Origin: JBDIBB01 sp039812685 | GTDB lineage: Bacteria; Acidobacteriota; Vicinamibacteria; Vicinamibacterales; JAFNAJ01 | DNA length: 23,353 nt | Reading direction: 5' to 3' | Assembly (NCBI GenBank): GCA_039812685.1 | Contig: JBDIBB010000064.1 | Coordinates: forward strand, 1 to 23,353 | In this document: positions 1 through 6,400 of the stretch, piece by piece | Numbering within the stretch: the first letter of the stretch is position 1 | Layout of the letters: the number at the start of each line of letters is the position of its first letter | Notes under the pieces: model-generated | Told to the model about the DNA's origin: nothing | Databases searched by the model: none | Seen by the model: the letters and a program-made list of their open reading frames with translations, nothing else | Translations under genes and position numbers: made by a program

Positions 1-354
1 TTCGCTGAAATGCGACGCGTTCGCAACTTCGCCTGCCAGAAGTCCGGCAGCGTACGGGGCGCTTCTGCGAGGTGGTCGTGTCAGACGTGACCGACCTGCC
101 TCGGAGCGCCGCCGGCGGCGCTCCAGGACCGGCGGCAGGCCCGCGCGCGAGGGAGCGTTGGCAGGCTGGCAGTGGCCGACCGCGGGCGTTGTCGTCTGGA
201 GGGTTCGCGCCAGCCGGCTCGTCCGTTGCGCAGCCAGTAGCTGTAACGACGGGCGGCTGTGGGTCGTAATGAGAGAGGATTGAGTACGATTACGGCAGCG
301 CCGCCCCGATGCCGATGTTCTCGGGGAGCGCGCGTCAGCGATTCCCGATTCGAC
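1..354. other. Left edge with no gene recognised
   Basis: No convincing protein is visible before the zinc-ribbon gene. The frames open to the left edge either stop within about 90 bases or run on as Arg/Ala-rich low-complexity sequence typical of shadow frames in GC-rich DNA. I see no RNA gene or clear promoter. The 3' end of an upstream gene could lie in the first bases but cannot be recognised. Confidence 0.5.
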
Positions 355-600
355 ATGCCACGTTGTCCCGTCTGTTCCTCGACGTTCACCCGCCCGTTGC
401 TGATGTCGGGCCTGGATCGGTTCCGGGCGAGGTTCACGAAGAAGCGGCCTTGGGGGTGCTGGCACTGCGGCTGGCGCACCTGGCTCGATCCCGACGATGT
501 CGGCCTCGACGCCGACGAGCCTGCCTCGGAGCCTCCTGTCGCGTCCGGCCGCGACATGGCCCCGCCGGCCGACCACAGCCGGCGATCGCTACTGGCCTGA
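355..600 (+). CDS. Small zinc-ribbon protein
   Basis: This 81-residue protein has two CxxC knuckles, C4-P-V-C7 and C35-W-H-C38, about 27 residues apart. The intervening segment is basic (RFRARFTKKR), and an acidic, Pro/Ala-rich tail follows from about residue 46. This is the layout of a single zinc ribbon, a small metal-stabilised fold used for nucleic-acid or protein contacts. The ATG start was chosen because the first knuckle follows directly (MPRCPVC), which is common in such proteins. A GTG at 259 would add 32 low-complexity residues. No good Shine-Dalgarno precedes 355, so the start is uncertain. The gene converges on rfbC with a 10-base gap. The family is not recognised and the function is unknown; the zinc site is inferred from cysteine spacing. 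Confidence 0.6.
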   Translation: MPRCPVCSSTFTRPLLMSGLDRFRARFTKKRPWGCWHCGWRTWLDPDDVGLDADEPASEPPVASGRDMAPPADHSRRSLLA

Positions 601-610
601 CCCTCGCCGG

Positions 611-1177
611 TCACCCCACGACGAGACCCGGCCCGGCCGGTCCGCGACCGAAACGAGCCCGCAGCGTCGGATGCTGCTCGTCGCGTGCCGAGAGCAGCGG
701 GGCATCGATCGGCCACGGGATGGCGAGCTCGGGATCGTTCCAGGCGATGCCGCCTTCGCCCTCCGGGTCGTACAGGTCGGTGCACTTGTATTCCACCTGG
801 GCGACCTCGCTCACCACGCAGAAGCCGTGCGCGCAGCCTGGCGGCACGAAGAACTGGCGGAAGTTGTCGGCGCTCAGGCGGAGGCCGGCCCACTGCCCGA
901 AGGTGGGCGAGCCGGGGCGGATGTCGACGGCCACGTCGAAGATCTCGCCCTCGATCACGCGGACGAGCTTGCCCTGCGGGCGGCGCCACTGGAAGTGGAG
1001 GCCCCGCAGCGTGCCGCGCAGCGATCGCGAGTGGTTGTCCTGTACGAAGGGGCCGTGGATGCCGGCCTCCGCATAGCGGGCCGCGTGGTAGGTCTCGACG
1101 AAGAAGCCGCGTGGATCGTGGAAGACGCGCGGCTCGATCACGAGCGCGCCCGCCAGCGGCGTCTCACGAACCCGCAT
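611..1177 (-). CDS. rfbC: dTDP-4-dehydrorhamnose 3,5-epimerase
   Basis: A 188-residue cupin of the RmlC family. It epimerises C3 and C5 of dTDP-4-keto-6-deoxyglucose, the third step of dTDP-L-rhamnose synthesis for cell-surface polysaccharide. Visible family motifs are the N-terminal DPRGFF (about residues 21-26), the catalytic-base region RGLHFQ with His61, the KLVRVIEGEIFDVAVDIR strand (about 70-87) and PPGCAHGF in the second half of the barrel. Length is normal. Its start overlaps the end of rfbA by 14 bases, so the two are translationally coupled in the order rfbA-rfbC. The other two pathway genes (rfbB dehydratase, rfbD reductase) are not in the window, so the pathway is split or continues elsewhere. 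Confidence 0.95.
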   Translation of the reverse strand: MRVRETPLAGALVIEPRVFHDPRGFFVETYHAARYAEAGIHGPFVQDNHSRSLRGTLRGLHFQWRRPQGKLVRVIEGEIFDVAVDIRPGSPTFGQWAGLRLSADNFRQFFVPPGCAHGFCVVSEVAQVEYKCTDLYDPEGEGGIAWNDPELAIPWPIDAPLLSARDEQHPTLRARFGRGPAGPGLVVG

Positions 1178-2051
1178 GGAGCCCGTCCTGATCGAGCATG
1201 CGCAGCAGGTACTGGCCGTACTCGTTGCCGGCCATCGGCGCCGCGATGGCGCGCACCTGGTCCGCGTCGATGTAGCCCATCCGGTAGGCGATCTCCTCGA
1301 TGCAGGCGAGCATCAGGCCCTGGCGCTTCTCGATGGTCTCGACGAAGAGCGAGGCCTCCAGCAGCGATTCGTGGGTGCCGGTGTCCAGCCAGGCGTACCC
1401 GCGGCCGAGCCGTTCCACCACCAGGGCCTGCCGTTCCATGTAGTGCCGGTTCACGTCGGTGATCTCGAGCTCGCCGCGCGCTGACGGGCGCAGGCCCGCG
1501 GCGATCTCCAGCACCTGGTTGTCGTAGAAGTAGAGGCCGGTCACCGCCCAGGGCGACCTGGGCACGGCCGGCTTCTCCTCGAGGCTGATCGCCCGGCCGT
1601 CTTCGTCGAGTTCCACGACGCCGTAGCGCTCGGGATCGCGCACGAGGTAGCCGAACACCGTGGCGCCGTGCTGGCGGGCCACCGCCCGCTGCAGCAGCGT
1701 GGGCAGGGCATGGCCGTAGAAGATGTTGTCGCCCAGCGCCAGCGCCACCGCGTCCCGGCCCACGAAGTCGCGTCCGAGGATGAAGGCCTGCGCCAGCCCG
1801 TCCGGGTTCGGCTGCACCGTGTACTCCAGCCGCAGGCCCAGCTGGCTGCCGTCTCCGAGCAGGCGCCGGAAGCTCTCCCGATCCTGCGGCGTGGTGATCA
1901 GCAGCACCTCCCTGATCCCGGCCAGCATGAGCGTGGACAGGGGGTAGTAGATCATCGGCTTGTTGTAGATGGGCACGAGCTGCTTGCACACCGCCCGGGT
2001 GAGCGGGTAGAGCCTCGTGCCGCTGCCGCCGGCGAGGATGATGCCCTTCAT
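1164..2051 (-). CDS. rfbA: Glucose-1-phosphate thymidylyltransferase
   Basis: A 295-residue RmlA-type nucleotidyltransferase that makes dTDP-glucose from dTTP and glucose-1-phosphate, the committing step of dTDP-rhamnose synthesis. The N-terminus carries the signature GGSGTRLYPLT (about residues 8-18) with the nucleotide-binding Arg. KPMIYYPLSTLMLAGI follows the expected pattern, LGDNIFYG (about 106-113) holds the metal-binding Asp, and EEKP (about 157-160) is the conserved sugar-site loop. Length is typical. It is the first gene of a two-gene unit with rfbC. The 70-base gap upstream to the peroxiredoxin gene contains a GC-rich hairpin. Confidence 0.96.
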   Translation of the reverse strand: MKGIILAGGSGTRLYPLTRAVCKQLVPIYNKPMIYYPLSTLMLAGIREVLLITTPQDRESFRRLLGDGSQLGLRLEYTVQPNPDGLAQAFILGRDFVGRDAVALALGDNIFYGHALPTLLQRAVARQHGATVFGYLVRDPERYGVVELDEDGRAISLEEKPAVPRSPWAVTGLYFYDNQVLEIAAGLRPSARGELEITDVNRHYMERQALVVERLGRGYAWLDTGTHESLLEASLFVETIEKRQGLMLACIEEIAYRMGYIDADQVRAIAAPMAGNEYGQYLLRMLDQDGLHAGS

Positions 2052-2068
2052 CGAGGGTTGTCCGTCCC

Positions 2069-2098
2069 GGGCGCCGGGCCGCCGTGGCCCGCGCGCCC
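2069..2098 (-). terminator. GC-rich hairpin between prxU and rfbA
   Basis: Bases 2069-2080 (GGGCGCCGGGCC) pair with 2086-2098, with one bulged base and a 5-base loop. On the minus strand it lies 23 bases after the peroxiredoxin stop codon and just before the rfbA start. No T-tract follows, so it is a weak intrinsic terminator or a processing/pausing hairpin that could partly separate the two genes. Confidence 0.4.
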
Positions 2099-2121
2099 CT
2101 GCGTGGCGCCGCGCGGGCGCT

Positions 2122-2715
2122 CTACTTCGGTTCGGCGATCAGGCGGCAGAAGCCGATCGCGCCGTCGACGTGCGCCAGGGGATCGCGCTGCTGATCCACG
2201 TGCCGCACCACGCCGGCCGTGTCGACGACCACGGTGGTCCGGCGTGCCAGATCGTTGGTCTCGTCGTACACGCCGTAGCTGCGGACCACCTCGCGCTTCG
2301 TGTCGCTGAGGATGGGGAAGTCCGCCTTCAACTGCTCGCGGAACGCCTTGTTGGCCCACACGCCGTCGACGCTGATGCCGATGATGGTCGTGTTGGCGGC
2401 GGTGAAGTCGCCGGCGGTGTCCCGGAACCGGGACAGCTCGTTGGTTCAACCGGGCGAGAACGCCCCGGGAAAGAAGGCGATCACCACGTTCTGCCTGCCC
2501 TGGAAGTCGGCCAGGCTCATCTGGCGGCGTTCGAAGCCGCCATCGGGCTTGGCCGCGAGGTAGGGGAGCGTGAAGGCCGGGGCCGGCTGGCCCACCTTCA
2601 CGTTGGGCGGCGGCGGCGGCGCTGCCGGCGCCTGCGCGAACGCCGCGGGAGCGGCCAGCGCCAGCGAAAGCGCGGCGGGCACCGCCGCGCGTGCGAACAG
2701 GGTCGAAGGGCTCAT
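2122..2715 (-). CDS. prxU: Exported selenocysteine peroxiredoxin (UGA at codon 90)
   Basis: Read through one in-frame TGA (2446-2448), this is a complete 197-residue AhpC/TSA-family peroxiredoxin, which reduces peroxides with a thiol or selenol. The TGA is codon 90 and falls exactly where the family has its peroxidatic cysteine: FFPGAFSPG-U-TNEL fits the PxxxT/SxxC signature. Downstream the frame stays open for 107 residues of family sequence: TIIGISVDG, FPILSDTKREVV, YGV, and the catalytic-Arg strand RRTTVVVDTAGVV. A signal peptide (about 1-28, cleaved near AFAQ) and an Ala/Pro linker suggest it acts outside the cytoplasm. The ATG at 2715 has GGAG eight bases upstream. The only other cysteine is Cys190, near the C-terminus. 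A SECIS-like hairpin follows the TGA. The alternatives are a Cys-to-stop nonsense mutation or a sequencing error; perfect frame, position and hairpin argue against them. No selA, selB or selC lies in this window. Confidence 0.88.
2418..2435 (-). promoter_or_regulatory. SECIS-like hairpin after the UGA of prxU
   Basis: On the mRNA, ten bases after the UGA, UGUCCC pairs perfectly with GGGACA around GGUUCC, which can close by one more G-C pair to a GUUC loop. The apical loop begins 16-17 bases after the UGA and has G and U among its first bases. Known bacterial SECIS elements recognised by SelB have a short stem, a small apical loop with an early G, and a loop about 16-37 bases from the UGA. The stem lies inside codons for ELSRFRDT, so it is compatible with the protein sequence. 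Its role as a SelB site is inferred. Confidence 0.7.
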
Positions 2716-2816
2716 GCGTAGGGCTCCAGGGACGGCCACGCGGATTGCCGCGGTCACGCGGCCCGCGGGGGCGCGCGCGGCACGCGGCGCTGGCCTGGCC
2801 GTCGCGGAGAGCAAGG

Positions 2817-3737
2817 CTACCACAGCGACGGCTGGGGGCCGTCGCCCGCCGGGTCGTGGGCTCGCCCGTCGGGCTTGCCCGCCGTCGCGCGCACACGGGC
2901 AACGGCTTCGTCCAGGTAGGTGGCGTCGAGCTCGAAGCCATCGCACGACACCCCGAGCCTCGCGCACGCCAGCGCGGTGTGGCCGAGGCCGAGGAACGGG
3001 TCGAGCACGGTGCCCACCCGATCCAGCCCGTGCAGGCGCAGGCAGAACTCGGGAAGGCGCGCGGGGAAGGTCGCCGGGTGCGGCCGATCGCGATCCCGGC
3101 TGTTGATGGTCTCGTAGGGCAGGAACCAGGTGTTACCGCGGCAGCGCAGGCCGCCGGCCGCCCCCTTCCAGCGTCCGACGTTCGAGGTGTCCTGGTACGG
3201 CACGCCGAGCGCGAGCCGATCGAGCGGCGTGTCGCCGCCCGGCGTGAAGTGGAAGACGAACTCGTGGCAGTCGTTCACGAAGCGCCCCGAGTTGATCGGC
3301 TTGTAGTGGCCGACGGCCAGGCCGCGATCGAGCCCGGCCGCCGCGCCGGCCGCGTCGGCATCGATCGCGATCGACTTGATCCAGTGCAGCGTGTTCTGCA
3401 GGCGCAGCACCGGGCGCACGGCCATCGCCACGTCGATGGCCGCCCACGGCTCGCGGGGCGTCGAGCCGACGTTCAGGAAGAAGGAGCCGCGTGGTCGGAG
3501 GATCCGCGCCACCTCGCCCGCCCACTTCGTGACCCACGCCAGGTACTGCTCGCGCGGCCGGGCATCGTCGTACGAGCGGTAGCGGATGCCGAGGTTGTAG
3601 GGGGGCGACGTGATGACGACGTCCACCGAGGCGTCGGCGACGTGCGGGAGCAGCGTGAGGCAGTCGCCGAGGAAGAAGCGGTAGCGGGCCGTCGCGGTCG
3701 AGAACTCGGTCCGGGCCGCGGGAAGTGACGCGTGCAT
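2817..3737 (-). CDS. Orphan beta-class DNA methyltransferase
   Basis: A 306-residue amino-methyltransferase that should transfer a methyl group from S-adenosylmethionine to the exocyclic amine of adenine (N6) or cytosine (N4) in DNA. The catalytic motif IV, TSPPYN (residues 43-48), comes first. The SAM-binding motif DPFLGLGHT (246-254) lies near the C-terminus, so the order is permuted as in the beta class. The region between about 100 and 230 should hold the target-recognition segment; HPATFPARLPE is a familiar family stretch. SPPY leaves N4-C or N6-A undecided. No restriction enzyme is adjacent, so it is an orphan, perhaps regulatory. The ATG at 3737 is the only in-frame start before the upstream stop. 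It has no Shine-Dalgarno; instead a 9-bp perfect hairpin ends one base before it. Confidence 0.9.
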   Translation of the reverse strand: MHASLPAARTEFSTATARYRFFLGDCLTLLPHVADASVDVVITSPPYNLGIRYRSYDDARPREQYLAWVTKWAGEVARILRPRGSFFLNVGSTPREPWAAIDVAMAVRPVLRLQNTLHWIKSIAIDADAAGAAAGLDRGLAVGHYKPINSGRFVNDCHEFVFHFTPGGDTPLDRLALGVPYQDTSNVGRWKGAAGGLRCRGNTWFLPYETINSRDRDRPHPATFPARLPEFCLRLHGLDRVGTVLDPFLGLGHTALACARLGVSCDGFELDATYLDEAVARVRATAGKPDGRAHDPAGDGPQPSLW

Positions 3738-3738
3738 G

Positions 3739-3765
3739 CCGCCGGTGACACTACGACACCGGCGG
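3739..3765 (-). promoter_or_regulatory. Perfect 9-bp inverted repeat abutting the methyltransferase start
   Basis: CCGCCGGTG (3739-3747) is fully complementary to CACCGGCGG (3757-3765), with a 9-base spacer. In the minus-strand mRNA the stem ends one base before the methyltransferase ATG and occupies the place of a ribosome-binding site. It could be an RNA hairpin blocking initiation, a terminator for the preceding small gene, or a protein operator. A weak promoter (TTGTCC, 18 bases, TAGTGT) overlaps it, which would allow a near-leaderless mRNA. The repeat is directly visible; its function is inferred. Confidence 0.55.
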
Positions 3766-3782
3766 GGGACCGGACAAGCGTT

Positions 3783-3995
3783 TCAGGAAACGCGTGCGAG
3801 ATGCTCGAGGTTGCCGGCGCGGCGCGGCATCGAGCCCACGGTCGTCGCCTGGTTGCGCCGGTGCGCACGGCAGGTGCAGGCCGGTCCCTTCTCCTCGACG
3901 TAGACCACGTCGCGCCGTGTCGACAGGTCACGATACTTGCCGGTGACGCAGCCGCACGGCAGGGTGGCGAACCCCAGCAACCGGACCAGACTCAT
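3783..3995 (-). CDS. Small four-cysteine protein, function unknown
   Basis: This 70-residue protein starts at an ATG preceded by a strong purine tract (GGGGGAGGG, about 5 bases away). It carries two close cysteine pairs: C-G-C at residues 14-16 and C-T-C near residue 40, followed by RAHRRN. The two CxC pairs plus nearby His suggest a metal site or a redox motif. The middle (KYRDLSTRRDVVYVEEKG) looks like a folded beta segment rather than a shadow frame. There is no signal peptide. It lies 45 bases upstream of the methyltransferase in the same reading frame, separated by a single TGA. The strong ribosome-binding site and protein-like composition support a real gene. I do not recognise the family. 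Confidence 0.65.
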   Translation of the reverse strand: MSLVRLLGFATLPCGCVTGKYRDLSTRRDVVYVEEKGPACTCRAHRRNQATTVGSMPRRAGNLEHLARVS

Positions 3996-4081
3996 GACGC
4001 CCTCCCCCGGATCCGCTCCACGAACGGGTTATCGGCAGGAGGAGCCCGCTTCCGCACCGGCCGCCCGGTCAGCCGACCGGA

Positions 4082-5050
4082 TCAATCGATCTGGAGTGAT
4101 TGCGGCAGCGCGGGAGGGCCGGGATCATCCCGCTGGCCGCGCCGGGCCAGGCCCTCGATCAGCGCCGACGACAACTGCCAGATCAGCACGCTGCCGGCGT
4201 TGTCGGGCGAGTTGTCGATCGCCGGCATGTCGTCGACCGTCAGCGCCATCGCGATGCGGCCGCCCTTCGTGTAGGCGATGCCGACGTCGCTGCGCAGCGC
4301 GTCGAGTGAGCCCGACTTGCTGGCCACCTCGAAGTCCTCGGCCCGGCGGCCGATGCCGTCCTTGTACTGCTGGCGCCTGAGGGTGGCCACGATCCGCGCC
4401 GAAGCCCCGGCGTTGACCACCTTGCCCTGCTCGAGCAGCTCCAGCAGCCGTACCATCTCGCGTGGCGTCGACACCCCGATGCCGAACCGCTGGTTCTCCG
4501 GAAGCTTGCCCGCCGCGCTCCAGCCCGAGGGCGGCTTCAGCGTGGCGCCGTCGCCGCGCACCTTGCGCAGGCTTCGCGTGCGCGTGAGGCCGAGCGTATC
4601 GAGGAACGCGTTCACCGTGTCGGCGGGGATGCGATCGAGGATGAGGTTGGTCGCCGTGTTGTCGGAGACGACGATCATCAGGTTGGCCAGGTCGCCGAGG
4701 GTGAACCGCGTGCCATCGGCGAACTCGGTGAGCACGCCCGAGCCGGAGACCTTGTCGGCGTCGCGCAGCGTGAGCGTTTCGTCCCACGACGCCCGGCCGG
4801 CGGCGACCTCGGCGGCCACGCCGCAGAGAATCGGCAGCTTGATGGTCGAGGCCGTGCGCACGGGCTCGTCGGCCCGCAGCGCGAACTCCTGGCCCGTGTC
4901 CAGGTTCTTCGCGAAAATCCAGACCCGACCCCGGAAACTGCCCGCGAGCTGCTGCACGCGGTCCGCGAGGGCGTCGGCGGCGACGCCTGACGGCGCCAGG
5001 ACCGCGACCAACAGGGCGAACGAGACGAGACGGAGGAAGGATGGTGGCAC
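4082..5050 (-). CDS. Exported class A beta-lactamase-like serine hydrolase
   Basis: A 322-residue protein with a signal peptide (about 1-25, ending VAA) and the class A serine beta-lactamase / DD-peptidase fold. The active-site triad motifs are visible: S68-T-I-K71 (SxxK), S129-D-N131 (SDN) and K245-S-G247 (KTG equivalent). Class A enzymes acylate on the first serine and hydrolyse with a glutamate in an omega loop. No ExxLN-type glutamate is evident in the corresponding stretch (about residues 155-180, RSLRKVRGDG onward), so hydrolysis may be altered. It may be a true beta-lactamase or a cell-wall or other serine hydrolase. Translation starts at GTG with AGGAG six bases upstream. It has its own TATAAT promoter and a leader hairpin. 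Confidence 0.88.
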   Translation of the reverse strand: MPPSFLRLVSFALLVAVLAPSGVAADALADRVQQLAGSFRGRVWIFAKNLDTGQEFALRADEPVRTASTIKLPILCGVAAEVAAGRASWDETLTLRDADKVSGSGVLTEFADGTRFTLGDLANLMIVVSDNTATNLILDRIPADTVNAFLDTLGLTRTRSLRKVRGDGATLKPPSGWSAAGKLPENQRFGIGVSTPREMVRLLELLEQGKVVNAGASARIVATLRRQQYKDGIGRRAEDFEVASKSGSLDALRSDVGIAYTKGGRIAMALTVDDMPAIDNSPDNAGSVLIWQLSSALIEGLARRGQRDDPGPPALPQSLQID

Positions 5051-5067
5051 GGGCGGCTCCTGGCGGG

Positions 5068-5087
5068 CCGGACGGGCTGCCGTCCGG
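5068..5087 (-). promoter_or_regulatory. Leader hairpin upstream of the beta-lactamase-like gene
   Basis: CCGGACGG (5068-5075) pairs perfectly with CCGTCCGG (5080-5087) around a 4-base loop. It lies between the predicted transcription start (about 5091) and the AGGAG ribosome-binding site (complement of 5057-5061). Such a position suits mRNA stabilisation or control of ribosome access. Only the structure is seen. Confidence 0.45.
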
Positions 5088-5097
5088 GACGCTGGCG

Positions 5098-5103
5098 ATT
5101 ATA
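5098..5103 (-). promoter_or_regulatory. TATAAT -10 element for the beta-lactamase-like gene
   Basis: A perfect TATAAT on the minus strand, in the context CTATAATCG, lies 47 bases before the GTG start. The predicted transcription start is near 5091, giving a leader of about 40 bases. No clear -35 box is seen. The same extended motif occurs at two other gene starts in this window. Confidence 0.6.
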
Positions 5104-5298
5104 GAGTCCGCCGGTGCGCGCGACAGGCCGGGTCAGGCGCCAGACGTCGATGCGGGGAGGGTGGGATCCGGTCGACGCCGGGCGAGGCTGCGACTGTGTC
5201 TCGAGGTGCGGCGCCCGCGGTCACGCGGCCGCCGCATCATCCCGCCGGCAGGGAATGCCAAGTGGGGGCGCAGGCCCGAGGCTGCGAGACGAGAGGAG

Positions 5299-5335
5299 CG
5301 GGCCCGGACCGCGATTGGCCGCCTGTCCGGGCCCG
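5299..5335 (-). terminator. Terminator-like hairpin after the PEP-CTERM gene
   Basis: CGGGCCCGGAC (5299-5309) is perfectly complementary to 5325-5335, an 11-bp stem with a 15-base loop, beginning 8 bases past the stop codon of the PEP-CTERM gene. The sequence after it on the minus strand is C/T-rich (CTCCTCTCGTCTC) without a pure T run, so termination may be imperfect. Confidence 0.6.
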
Positions 5336-5343
5336 ATTGCGAC

Positions 5344-6066
5344 TCAGTGGTCGCGGCGCTGCCGGCGGCGAGCGGCGGCCGCCATGCCGGCGAGGCCAAC
5401 GCCCAGCAGGGCCATCGACGCCGGCTCCGGCACCTGGCGCAGGGCCAGCACATCCTGGCGGTCGACCCACGCGCCATCGACCCACTGCTCGAGCTGCACG
5501 ATCTGGACGATGCCCGAGTGGGTCTGGGAGGCCGCGTACGTCTTCAGGGCCGCAGCGACCGGGTCCGGAGCTTCGATGGCGAAGCCCTGCGCGAGCCAGA
5601 GGGCGTGCTGCAGGATGCGCGTGTCGCTGCCGCTGGTCCGATTGAAGGTGAAGTTGCCGGTGCTCAGCGCCAGCGTGCCGAACGCGTCGGCGCGGAACGT
5701 CTCGTAGAGCCAGGCCGCGGCGTCCGACAGCGGCTGCGCTGCCGGGTCCGTGCCGCTCGTGGAGTTCCCAACGGCCTTCACCCGATACTCACCCTCGTTC
5801 TTGATCTTCTGGCCGCGCTCGATGCAGAAGGTCACCCACACGTCGTGCGTCGTCTCGTTCTCGACGCCGAACGGGCCGCCGGTGTAATGCTCCGGACCTG
5901 GGTAGCGCGAGACGTCGAAGCCCGGGGGCAGCGACAGGCTGTTCACGATCGAGATCTTCACGGTGTCTCCCGCGCTCACGAGGTCGGCGCGGGCGGGCGT
6001 GGCCGGGATGACGAACGCGAGGAGTGCGAGCGCGATGAGGACGGTGCGGGTACGGGTTGCTGACAT
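5344..6066 (-). CDS. PEP-CTERM domain surface protein
   Basis: A 240-residue secreted protein. The N-terminal signal peptide (about 1-27, ending ARA-D) is followed by a mature domain of unknown function with no recognised catalytic motif. The C-terminus (212-240) is a classic PEP-CTERM sorting signal: VPEPASMALL, a hydrophobic segment rich in Gly and Ala, then an Arg-rich tail. In the known system, exosortase recognises this tag and processes the protein at the outer surface, often alongside exopolysaccharide production. The exosortase is not in the window. The ATG at 6066 gives a normal signal peptide; an in-frame start at 6123 would add 19 polar residues. The gene has a long AT-rich upstream region with palindromes and a hairpin after its stop. 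Confidence 0.88.
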   Translation of the reverse strand: MSATRTRTVLIALALLAFVIPATPARADLVSAGDTVKISIVNSLSLPPGFDVSRYPGPEHYTGGPFGVENETTHDVWVTFCIERGQKIKNEGEYRVKAVGNSTSGTDPAAQPLSDAAAWLYETFRADAFGTLALSTGNFTFNRTSGSDTRILQHALWLAQGFAIEAPDPVAAALKTYAASQTHSGIVQIVQLEQWVDGAWVDRQDVLALRQVPEPASMALLGVGLAGMAAAARRRQRRDH

Positions 6067-6330
6067 GGCGTTGGCTCGATGAGAGGGTTGATTGAACGTT
6101 TGTGTCTGAGTTCGCGGGAGCAAGACCGATGCCTGCCCGGCTGCACAGCGACTGGCGCGATGTGCGGGCGGATCCTGAAGAAAAATCGCCCGCGGCGAAG
6201 CTTGAAAAGTCTACCATGCAAAAGATCTGGTGACTTAAGTCATTACAAAGGTTGACTTTTCTGCGCGGCCAACTACCCGATTCCCCCACAGCCAAAGTCG
6301 CCCCTCCCGCCACCAGATTCCCCTCCGGAG
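6067..6330. other. AT-rich intergenic region upstream of the PEP-CTERM gene
   Basis: No gene is seen here. Bases 6181-6265 are much richer in A and T than the surroundings and hold nested inverted repeats (listed separately). This suggests the promoter and control region of the PEP-CTERM gene. On the minus strand a short CGCC-GCG-GGCG stem followed by ATTTTTCTT (about 6177-6197) resembles a weak attenuator. A sigma-54 promoter was looked for, as some PEP-CTERM genes have one, but was not found. Confidence 0.45.
6204..6261. repeat. Nested palindromes in the PEP-CTERM upstream region
   Basis: GAAAAGTC (6204-6211) and GACTTTTC (6254-6261) form a perfect 8-bp inverted repeat. Between them lies the perfect 12-bp palindrome TGACTTAAGTCA (6231-6242). 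The centres differ by four bases. The arrangement fits an operator for a dimeric regulator, or two overlapping sites. No terminator-like T-run follows. Confidence 0.5.
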
Positions 6331-6368
6331 AAAGAAAAAGGGCCGCGATCCGCACGGGATCGCGGCCC
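6331..6368 (-). terminator. Intrinsic terminator of the sugar-binding protein gene
   Basis: A perfect 12-bp stem (6340-6351 with 6357-6368) has a 5-base loop. On the minus strand it is followed by CTTTTTCTTT. It starts about 32 bases after the stop codon of the binding-protein gene. This is the clearest Rho-independent terminator in the window. Confidence 0.9.
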
Positions 6369-6400
6369 GATCGATCGAATCCGGGTCGGGTGGGACGCGC

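Noticed and set aside
3738..3785. A TGA in the same frame joins the small four-cysteine gene to the methyltransferase and could look like a second selenocysteine codon
   Set aside because: The residues around it match no redox family, both parts look complete alone, and the hairpin downstream sits too far from a SECIS role and abuts the methyltransferase start.
6067..6330. A sigma-54 promoter (TGGCAC-N5-TTGCA) for the PEP-CTERM gene
   Set aside because: A TTGCA is present, but the upstream GG element is missing at the required spacing.
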